DNA of 5,608 bases from Acidobacteriota bacterium (GTDB lineage Bacteria; Acidobacteriota; Polarisedimenticolia; Polarisedimenticolales; Polarisedimenticolaceae): positions 1 through 5,608 of the forward strand of contig WVWW01000097.1 of NCBI GenBank assembly GCA_011773795.1, in the 5' to 3' direction. The translations under genes were made by a program, and so were the position numbers. Below, one piece after another: positions 1 through 5,608 of the stretch. The first letter of the stretch is position 1. Every line of letters starts with the position of its first letter. The notes under the pieces are model-generated. The model saw only the letters and a program-made list of their open reading frames with translations, did not search any database and was not told the DNA's origin.

Positions 1-241
1 GTCGAACCTCGCGATCGGGCCCGCGAGACAGCGCGTCGCCGATCGGTGAGCGCGGAGCACCTGAGCCTATCGACGAGGTCATTGTCACACACGGCCAAAA
101 ACGGCGGTGCAAGGGGATACCCTTACTTTTCGGCGGACCTCATTCGGGATTTCCGCAGTGATGGAACGAGCAAAATTCTCCTAACATTCTTGCGTCAGGA
201 ACGGGGTGGCCGCCCCGGTTACCCCGGACCGGGAGGCAACC
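1..241. other. Leader region upstream of the nonahaem cytochrome gene
   Basis: I see no gene I can support here. A short open stretch in frame 2 ends at a TGA at 47-49 and could be the last 15 codons of an upstream gene, but nothing in it is recognisable. The stretch from about 125 to 205 is less GC-rich than the genes, as expected for a promoter region, but no convincing -35/-10 pair or sigma-54 element could be identified. A 7-bp inverted repeat (CGATCGG at 12-18, CCGATCG at 39-45) is too short to interpret. Confidence 0.4.
231..236 (+). promoter_or_regulatory. Ribosome binding site of the nonahaem cytochrome gene
   Basis: GGGAGG lies five bases before the ATG at 242. It decides the start: an in-frame GTG at 206 would add 12 residues in front of an otherwise well-formed signal peptide and has no comparable purine-rich site placed before it. 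Confidence 0.75.
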
Positions 242-3235
242 ATGAAGAACGGAGGAGTCTGGCTAACGAAGGCTATCGGTGCGTCCGTCCTACTGTTGTT
301 CTGCTCCGTAGCGAACGCACAAACCGCGGTCGTCGACACCGAACTCGGCGGCACTTTCTCGGGAACGATCGACACCGCAGGTGCCGATTTCGTTCAGGGG
401 AGGTTCCTGGCCGCCGGAGGTGAGGCGGTCGTCCTAACCGTCCAGGCCGTGCCGGGCTCCACGCTCGTTCCGACCGCCGTGATACGGGATTCCGGGGGAA
501 CGGTCGTACCCGGGCTCACGCGCGTCATCGGCTGGATGGGTATGGGCAACCTGACCCACGTATTCACGTTGCCCGTGGCGGGGACCTATTACGCCGAGAT
601 TGGCGCTGATTCCGGCAGCGGCGGGTTCAACGCCCACCTGACCGGGAGCGCCGTCTCGTCGACCCTGGTGACGGTTTCCGGTGTCGTCACGGATGGGCTG
701 ACCGGCAATCCGATCGCCGGAGTGACGGTAACGGTGCAGGGTTCCAACTTCGCGACGACCGACGCGTCGGGCGCCTACTCGGGTCAACTGAATCCGGGAA
801 CGTACGTGTTCGCCTTCTCGGCCGCGGGGTACACCTCGCAAGGGCAGAGCGTCACGGTCGTGGCCGGAACGTCGATCAGCGATCTCGACATCGCACTGTT
901 GCCGACCGTCCCGGTCGAGATCTCGGCGAGTGTCTCGGGCGACATGACCCCCGGAGGCATCGTCACGGCGACGGTGGATATCAACGCTCCGCCGACGGCG
1001 ACGATCAACGCGATCACCTGGACGCAGACCTTGGGCGAGACGGCGTCCATCGCCAACGGCGACACGGAGACCGCAACGGTGACCCTGAGTAGCGCGGGGA
1101 ACTACAAGATCGGGCTCATCCACCACCTCGAGGAACCGCTCGTCACCCAGGACCAGCTGCCGCCCAACGTCCCGATACCACCGCACGGGTCCTTCGGTGG
1201 CCTGCAGAATCGACTGCAGGTCGTCGGGGTCAACCCGTGGTCCCTGGAAGAGGCGGGCCTGGTCACTCTCGAGGTCGAGGTCGACACCGATCTCGGCGTG
1301 TTCACCGAAGAGGTCGAGATCCACACGGACCTTCCCTGGAAGGTTTCCACCGGACTGCGAAACGTGCCCCTGAATCAAGCCGTTCTGGTCCAGGCCAAGG
1401 AACACACGTCCTACGACTGGACGCTGGCGGCCCCGGCTGGTTCCGCGGTGACGCTCCAGGATGCGACGACGCGCTACCCGTATTTCATTCCGGACATCTC
1501 TGGCCTCTACGAGCTCACGCTCGCCGACGCTGCGGAAGGCATCGGAGGCTCGCCGGCGACGCTGGAGGTCTTTGCCGGGCAGTGGCGCGGTGTCATCGTC
1601 GACGAGGACATGGACGGCAGGCCGGTGCCCGACACCGCCTGCACGCTCTGTCACAACGACATGTTCGCCCCGGACAAGTTCACGGACTGGGCACAGACCG
1701 GCCACGCCGAGATCTTCACGACCAACTTCAACTCCAGCGCCTACTGGGGCCAACGGTGCTTCGCCTGTCACACCGTGGGTTACGACCCGGCGGCGGACAA
1801 CCTCGGCATCGACGAGGCCACCGACTACAACACGTTCCTCGGCATGCTGGGCGATCCCCAGCCGGACAACTGGAGCAACGCGCTCGTGAACACGCCGGAG
1901 ACCGCTCGCAAGGCGAACATCCAGTGCGAGAATTGCCACGGACCGCAAGGGACCAGCTTTACCGGCGGCCTGGCGCACGGCTTCGCCGGTCCGCTCGGCG
2001 AGCCTCGCGTCGATCTGTCCTCCGACGTCTGCGCCGTGTGCCACGGCGAGCCGCTGCGCCACGCCCGCTTCCAGCAGTGGCAGCTCAGCGCCCACGCCAA
2101 CTACGAGCTGGCGATCGACGAAAGCGTGAGCGGCAACTGCTCTCGCTGCCACACCGCCAACGGGTTCCTGGAGTGGCTGCCGATCCTTCTCGACGACGAT
2201 CCGACGACCGATCCGTTGGCCAACATCACGGTCAGCTGGACCGAGGATGAGGTGCACCCCCAGACGTGCGCCGCGTGCCACGACCCGCACGCAGCGGGGA
2301 CAACCAGCGGGATCAACACCAACGCGACGGTGCGGATCAGCGGCGACACGCCGCCGCTGATCGCCGGCTTCACGGCGACCGACGTGGGGCGCGGCGCGAT
2401 CTGCATGACCTGCCACAACTCGCGTCGCGGCCTGCGCAACGACAGTGTTTGGGACGCGTTCTCGTCTGCGGAGAAGGCGCGTGCGCCGCACGGATCGGCG
2501 CAGACCGACATGCTGGTCGGCCAGAACGCGTACTTCGTTGCGGTCGACTCCCCAGGCGGCCACGCCGGCCTGGAGGATGCTTGCGTCGCCTGCCACATGG
2601 AGTCGACTCCGCCACCGGACATCCTCTCCTATAACCAGGGCGGGACCAACCACACGTTCTTCGCCGATCGTGACATCTGCTCCGACTGCCACAGTCCACA
2701 CCTCGATCCCGACGACGCCCAGGGCGCCATCCAGCACTTGCTGGACGTCGTGCAGGACTTGCTGGAAGACGAGTACCTGGCGCTGATCGACGAGACGATC
2801 AACGGCGGGTACACCGTCGACCTGAACGGCGACGCCGTCATCGTCGACGCCGCGGACATCGCCGAGATCCAGTTCGGCGAGTACCGCGGACGCCAGGCTC
2901 TGACGGTCGTCTTCAATGATTCGACGGTGTCCGGACCTCACCGGATTCCGGATATCGACGTCGTTGACTCGGCGATGGCGGTCGTCGACACGCTGGCAGC
3001 CGTTGCCGATGACGATCTCTTGAAGTCCGGCTGGAACTGGGCGCTGGTGCACAACGACGGCAGCCGCGGGGTTCACAACCCGTTTTTTGCCAACGGTGTG
3101 TTGATCGAGGCACGCAATGCACTCGTCGCGCTCGCGGGCGGCACCCGCATCATGGAGTTCGATCGACAACGGCCCAACACGTTGAGCAGCTGGCAGAACA
3201 GGCCGTTGAAGAACCAGCGGGGTATTCAAAAGTGA
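242..3235 (+). CDS. Secreted nonahaem c-type cytochrome with N-terminal beta-sandwich domains
   Basis: Predicted exported electron-transfer protein of 997 residues. Residues 1-26 form a signal peptide (KNGG start, hydrophobic core, cleavage after ANA). About 30-136 looks like a bacterial PPC-type beta domain, ending in GTYYAEIGADSGSGG. About 142-221 is a carboxypeptidase-regulatory-like domain (SGVVTDGLTGNPIAGVTV, then GTYVFAFSAAGY). About 223-330 and 371-446 look like further Ig/PKD-like folds. Nine CxxCH haem sites follow, with first cysteines at 467, 506, 562, 597, 633, 676, 721, 781 and 813. Two W-x4-H elements (W483/H488, W613/H618) resemble distal-ligand motifs of cytochrome c554-like proteins. 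There are enough further histidines (579, 607, 672, 683, 750, 774, 804, 820) for bis-His ligation throughout. Residues 825-997 have no haem site but carry WALVHNDGSRGVHNP (933-947), a type of tail I recall from other multihaem cytochromes. It probably acts in the periplasm or at the cell surface; no lipobox or C-terminal sorting signal is seen. Substrate is unknown, and an enzymatic role (reductase) is not excluded. Confidence 0.93.
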   Translation: MKNGGVWLTKAIGASVLLLFCSVANAQTAVVDTELGGTFSGTIDTAGADFVQGRFLAAGGEAVVLTVQAVPGSTLVPTAVIRDSGGTVVPGLTRVIGWMGMGNLTHVFTLPVAGTYYAEIGADSGSGGFNAHLTGSAVSSTLVTVSGVVTDGLTGNPIAGVTVTVQGSNFATTDASGAYSGQLNPGTYVFAFSAAGYTSQGQSVTVVAGTSISDLDIALLPTVPVEISASVSGDMTPGGIVTATVDINAPPTATINAITWTQTLGETASIANGDTETATVTLSSAGNYKIGLIHHLEEPLVTQDQLPPNVPIPPHGSFGGLQNRLQVVGVNPWSLEEAGLVTLEVEVDTDLGVFTEEVEIHTDLPWKVSTGLRNVPLNQAVLVQAKEHTSYDWTLAAPAGSAVTLQDATTRYPYFIPDISGLYELTLADAAEGIGGSPATLEVFAGQWRGVIVDEDMDGRPVPDTACTLCHNDMFAPDKFTDWAQTGHAEIFTTNFNSSAYWGQRCFACHTVGYDPAADNLGIDEATDYNTFLGMLGDPQPDNWSNALVNTPETARKANIQCENCHGPQGTSFTGGLAHGFAGPLGEPRVDLSSDVCAVCHGEPLRHARFQQWQLSAHANYELAIDESVSGNCSRCHTANGFLEWLPILLDDDPTTDPLANITVSWTEDEVHPQTCAACHDPHAAGTTSGINTNATVRISGDTPPLIAGFTATDVGRGAICMTCHNSRRGLRNDSVWDAFSSAEKARAPHGSAQTDMLVGQNAYFVAVDSPGGHAGLEDACVACHMESTPPPDILSYNQGGTNHTFFADRDICSDCHSPHLDPDDAQGAIQHLLDVVQDLLEDEYLALIDETINGGYTVDLNGDAVIVDAADIAEIQFGEYRGRQALTVVFNDSTVSGPHRIPDIDVVDSAMAVVDTLAAVADDDLLKSGWNWALVHNDGSRGVHNPFFANGVLIEARNALVALAGGTRIMEFDRQRPNTLSSWQNRPLKNQRGIQK

Positions 3236-3257
3236 AACCGTAGGTAGACGTGACGGA

Positions 3258-3286
3258 GGCGGGGCCGACCCGGAGTCGGCGCCGCC
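3258..3286 (+). terminator. GC-rich stem-loop after the nonahaem cytochrome gene, possible terminator
   Basis: Arms at 3258-3269 and 3275-3286 pair over 12 positions with a single G/G mismatch (3263/3281) and a five-base loop (CCGGA). It begins 23 bases after the stop codon. No T-run follows, so it is not a canonical intrinsic terminator; it may terminate weakly, protect the 3' end of the message, or mark partial uncoupling from the downstream genes. Confidence 0.4.
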
Positions 3287-3358
3287 CTGCCGCGTCCTAG
3301 GCGAAAACCGAGACAAACCATCGGAAAATCCGCCTTTCGCGGCGCGGAATCTCGATGC

Positions 3359-3368
3359 AGATTAATCT
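3359..3368. promoter_or_regulatory. 10-bp perfect palindrome, possible operator
   Basis: AGATTAATCT is self-complementary and lies 38 bases before the start codon of the monohaem cytochrome gene, in one of the few AT-rich spots of the window. The position suits a regulator site or promoter overlap, but I recognise no specific regulator motif and a single copy is weak evidence. Confidence 0.25.
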
Positions 3369-3406
3369 TTGGGTACGACCCGTTCGAGGAAATCGGAGGT
3401 TCAGAT

Positions 3407-3751
3407 ATGCCCCCCAGGACAACCAAGGTTCTCGTCGGTGCCGCCGCCGCGGTGCTCTTCGTCTTGCTCAGCGCTCCCGTCGCCGCGGGCGATGGCCAGG
3501 CCGCATTCACCGCCCAGAAGTGCAACATGTGTCACTCCGTCCCCCAGGCGGAGATCGTTGCCAAGGTCAAGTCCGAGACGATGAAAGGACCCGACCTGCC
3601 CAACGCGGATCGTGACGCCGCTTGGATCCAGGAGTTCGTCAGCCGCAAGGTTCAGCTCGACGGCAAGGATCACAAGAAAGAGTTCAAGGGTACCGAAGAG
3701 GAGCTGGCGGCGATCGCGGCCTGGCTCGTCGAGCTCAAGAACACGAAGTAG
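3407..3751 (+). CDS. Small exported monohaem c-type cytochrome
   Basis: A 114-residue class I-like cytochrome c, probably a soluble periplasmic electron shuttle. Residues 1-27 form a signal peptide (TTK, then an Ala/Leu/Val-rich core, cleavage near VAA/GDG), leaving a mature protein of about 87 residues. The single haem site is CNMCH at 39-43, followed by KGPDLPN (60-66), a W at 73 and a final amphipathic helix (EEELAAIAAWLVELK), the usual order for class I cytochromes. The segment that normally supplies the axial methionine reads GKDHKKEFKG (86-95), with His89 where Met is expected, so bis-His ligation is likely. Met59, before GPDL, is an alternative but badly placed ligand. The start is supported by GGAGG at 3395-3399, seven bases before the ATG. 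It follows the nonahaem gene by 171 bases and precedes the membrane cytochrome by 80 bases on the same strand, suggesting it carries electrons between them. Confidence 0.92.
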   Translation: MPPRTTKVLVGAAAAVLFVLLSAPVAAGDGQAAFTAQKCNMCHSVPQAEIVAKVKSETMKGPDLPNADRDAAWIQEFVSRKVQLDGKDHKKEFKGTEEELAAIAAWLVELKNTK

Positions 3752-3778
3752 ATCTCCGGCAAAACTCGCCCCCGCTTT

Positions 3779-3800
3779 GTCTGACCCTTCTGGGTTAGAC
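3779..3800 (+). other. Stem-loop between the monohaem and membrane cytochrome genes
   Basis: GTCTGACCC (3779-3787) pairs with GGGTTAGAC (3792-3800) over nine positions including one G-U wobble, around a TTCT loop. It lies 27 bases after one stop codon and 16 bases before the next gene's Shine-Dalgarno. No T-run follows, so a full terminator is unlikely. A processing or stability element that sets the ratio of the two cytochromes is a possible inference. Confidence 0.4.
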
Positions 3801-3816
3801 TCTGGGCTCGTTCGCG

Positions 3817-3825
3817 TAAGGAGGT
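3817..3825 (+). promoter_or_regulatory. Perfect Shine-Dalgarno site of the membrane cytochrome gene
   Basis: TAAGGAGGT is fully complementary to the conserved 3' end of bacterial 16S rRNA. The GGAGG core ends seven bases before a TTG. Its TAA is also the last in-frame stop upstream, so the gene cannot start earlier; the next in-frame GTG/ATG codons (3958, 4039) lie inside the membrane region. The site therefore fixes the TTG at 3832 as start. Confidence 0.85.
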
Positions 3826-3831
3826 CGATCG

Positions 3832-5608
3832 TTGGGTGATATCCCCAAGCATCCCCTGATCACCAAGCCGCTGTGGACCAACTGGCTGACGCTGGCGGGC
3901 ACCTTGCTCAGCTCCGTCGCGCTGATTCTGTTGATCACGTTCGGCCTGTTCAGCCTGGTGTCGCCAACTCCAAACCCGTATGTCGACATCGTCGGCTACC
4001 TGGTTCTCCCCGGGATCCTGACAATCGGTTTCGCCCTCATGGTGATCGGGATCCTGATCCGCAGCTGGCGCCGCCGCCGGCTGGACCCCGAGCGCCGACT
4101 GCGCCTGCTTCCACGCCCCGACTTCAGCGATCCGTTGCAGATTCGCGTAGCCAAGTACCTGGCCATCGGGGTGTTCGCCCTGCTGCCGGTGACCGCCGTC
4201 ACGGGCTACCACGGCTACCATTTCACCGACTCGACGGAGTTCTGCGCAACGACCTGCCACACGGTGATGAAACCGGAGGCGACGACCTACCAGCGCTCCT
4301 CTCACGCCCGGGTGTCGTGCGCCGAGTGCCACATCGGAAGCGGTGCCAGCTGGTTCGTGAAGTCCAAGGTCTCCGGGCTGCGCCAGGTCATCGCGACGCT
4401 CCGCGAGACGTACCCCAGGCCGATCCCGCCGGCGATCACCGAGCTTCGCCCGGCACGCGAGACCTGCGAGGAGTGTCACTGGCCCCAGAAGTTCTTCGGC
4501 TCCCAGCTGCGCGAGTTCCCGCACTACTCGTCCGACGAGGAGAACACCGATCGTTCCGTGGCCCTGCTCCTGAAGACGGGAGGCGGCGACGAGTTTCTGG
4601 GACGGGCGTCGGGGATCCACCGGCACATGGCCCTCGCGGCCCGGATCGAGTACATCGCGACCGACGAGCGGCTGCAGGAGATCCCCTGGATCACCTGGAC
4701 GGACGACGCCGGAGAGACGCAGATCTTCCGCTCCGACGGAAAGCCGAGCTCGGACCCCCCGCCCGAGGGCGAGCGCAGAACGATCGACTGCATGGATTGC
4801 CACAATCGACCCGCGCACGAGTTCCTGTCCCCGCAAGAGTCGATCGATCTCGCGATCACCAACGGTCGGATCGACCGTTCTTTACCGTTCATCAAGCGCG
4901 AAGCGGTGGCGACGCTCCTGCCCCCCTACGTGCCGGACGCCGAAGCGCTCGCGCGGATCGGCGAGCGGATCTCGAGTTTTTACCGCGAGAACTACCCGGA
5001 CCTCTGGGAGTCGCGCCGCGCCGCGATCTACCAGGCGATCGACACCACCCGCGCAGTTTATGTCGCCAATATCTTTTCGGAGATGAATGTCGATTGGACG
5101 ACGTACCCCGACAACATCGGCCACATGTACTCCGACGGCTGTTTCCGTTGTCACGACAACCGGCACGTCAACCAGAACGGCGACACGATCGTCGAGGATT
5201 GCGAGTCGTGCCACACGTTCCTGATTCCCAACGGGGACGGCGAGGAGATCTCCTACCGAACCGGTCAGTTCGAGCATGTGATTCCGTTGAGCGGGACGCA
5301 CGCAGACGTCCTGTGCAGCCAGTGTCATTCCGGAGGGGCGAATCCGGGCGGCGACGATTGCACCGCCTGTCACATGGAACAGCAGGGGCTGATCTCGGCG
5401 AGCTTGCAGGAGCTCGAGGCATTCGGACTGGAACCGGATTTCATGGCCGACATCGTGGCCTGCGAAGATTGCCACTCGGCCGCCACACCGCACTCGCAGG
5501 AGGTCGCGCTGGCGACCTGCGCGGACTGCCACGACGACGACGGCTCGTACGAGGCGCTGCACCTGGACAACGTCGCGACGCTGGCCGAGCTCCGCCGACA
5601 GGTGCTGG
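3832..5608 (+). CDS. NapC/NirT-superfamily (ImcH-like) membrane multihaem cytochrome, partial at 3' end
   Basis: Predicted quinol-oxidising inner-membrane cytochrome. 592 codons are open to the window edge with no stop. Three membrane helices lie at about 18-43, 50-77 and 107-124. The Arg-rich loop RSWRRRRLDPERRLR (78-92) should be cytoplasmic, which places everything after helix 3 in the periplasm. Haem motifs: an expanded CATTCH (138-143), then CAECH (163), CEECH (212), CMDCH (320), CFRCH (437), CESCH (457), CSQCH (495), CTACH (510), CEDCH (544) and CADCH (563), ten in all. FCATTCHTVMKPE followed by SSHARVSCAECHIGSGA is typical of NapC/NirT-like proteins; CHWPQKFFG and CMDCHNRPAH recur in the longer three-helix forms. 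The plan matches ImcH of Geobacter, which as I recall has three helices and seven haems and passes menaquinol electrons to periplasmic cytochromes; this protein carries at least three more sites. The start is TTG. The family is secure; the ImcH-like role is inference. Confidence 0.9.
   Translation, partial: MGDIPKHPLITKPLWTNWLTLAGTLLSSVALILLITFGLFSLVSPTPNPYVDIVGYLVLPGILTIGFALMVIGILIRSWRRRRLDPERRLRLLPRPDFSDPLQIRVAKYLAIGVFALLPVTAVTGYHGYHFTDSTEFCATTCHTVMKPEATTYQRSSHARVSCAECHIGSGASWFVKSKVSGLRQVIATLRETYPRPIPPAITELRPARETCEECHWPQKFFGSQLREFPHYSSDEENTDRSVALLLKTGGGDEFLGRASGIHRHMALAARIEYIATDERLQEIPWITWTDDAGETQIFRSDGKPSSDPPPEGERRTIDCMDCHNRPAHEFLSPQESIDLAITNGRIDRSLPFIKREAVATLLPPYVPDAEALARIGERISSFYRENYPDLWESRRAAIYQAIDTTRAVYVANIFSEMNVDWTTYPDNIGHMYSDGCFRCHDNRHVNQNGDTIVEDCESCHTFLIPNGDGEEISYRTGQFEHVIPLSGTHADVLCSQCHSGGANPGGDDCTACHMEQQGLISASLQELEAFGLEPDFMADIVACEDCHSAATPHSQEVALATCADCHDDDGSYEALHLDNVATLAELRRQVL

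Noticed and set aside
2..49. Possible last codons of an upstream gene in frame 2, ending at TGA 47-49
   Set aside because: Fifteen codons without a recognisable motif cannot be told from chance.
163..193. Possible sigma-54 promoter (TGGAAC followed by TTGC)
   Set aside because: The two elements are far wider apart than the fixed -24/-12 spacing requires.
206..241. GTG at 206 as an earlier start of the nonahaem protein
   Set aside because: It would put MAAPVTPDREAT in front of a complete signal peptide; the ATG at 242 has GGGAGG at ideal spacing.
46..423. A 125-codon plus-strand frame overlapping the start of the nonahaem gene
   Set aside because: Arg/Gly-rich, no motif, overlaps the signal peptide coding region in another frame, and the start has no clear ribosome site.
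1237..2250. A 337-codon plus-strand frame inside the nonahaem gene
   Set aside because: It is out of frame with the haem motifs, very Arg-rich, and lacks its own ribosome site.
434..3316. A 960-codon open frame on the minus strand, opposite the nonahaem gene
   Set aside because: Its product is Arg/Val/Asp/Gly-rich with no recognisable motif, and it mirrors a gene with nine haem sites, a signal peptide and a good ribosome site. Long antisense frames are a by-product of high GC at third positions.
3670..4836. A 388-codon minus-strand frame across the small and membrane cytochrome genes
   Set aside because: It crosses two well-supported genes and the gap between them, has low-complexity composition, and shows no domain.
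4882..5562. A 226-codon minus-strand frame opposite the membrane cytochrome
   Set aside because: The plus strand here encodes six in-frame CxxCH motifs; the antisense product is repetitive Val/Arg/Asp without features.
1..5608. CRISPR arrays, tRNA/rRNA genes, insertion sequences or attachment sites
   Set aside because: No regularly spaced repeats, tRNA-like folds, transposase motifs or terminal inverted repeats were seen; nearly all of the window is cytochrome coding sequence.

Overview
The window is a GC-rich, plus-strand block of c-type cytochrome genes from a Gram-negative bacterium with a respiratory chain built on multiheme cytochromes. Secretion signals, CxxCH haem sites and a NapC/NirT-type membrane cytochrome fit groups such as Acidobacteriota, Myxococcota, Gemmatimonadota or Desulfobacterota. 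Nothing here (no rRNA, no marker gene) fixes the phylum.

Layout: (1) 1-241, short leader with a ribosome site but no gene I can support. (2) 242-3235, a 997-residue secreted protein: signal peptide, about 440 residues of beta-sandwich-type domains, then a nine-haem cytochrome region and a haem-free C-terminal part. (3) 3236-3406, intergenic, with a GC-rich stem-loop and a 10-bp palindrome. (4) 3407-3751, a 114-residue exported monohaem cytochrome. (5) 3752-3831, an 80-base gap with a second stem-loop and a perfect Shine-Dalgarno sequence. (6) 3832 to beyond the window end, a three-helix membrane cytochrome of the NapC/NirT superfamily, resembling ImcH-type quinol dehydrogenases but with at least ten haem motifs. 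It starts at TTG and is cut by the window edge.

Together the three genes carry 20 haem-attachment motifs in 5.6 kb. The simplest reading (inference) is an electron-export chain: the membrane protein oxidises menaquinol, the small cytochrome shuttles electrons in the periplasm, and the large domain-decorated cytochrome is a periplasmic or surface electron carrier or terminal reductase. No porin or outer-membrane conduit gene is visible, and the terminal acceptor cannot be read from the sequence.
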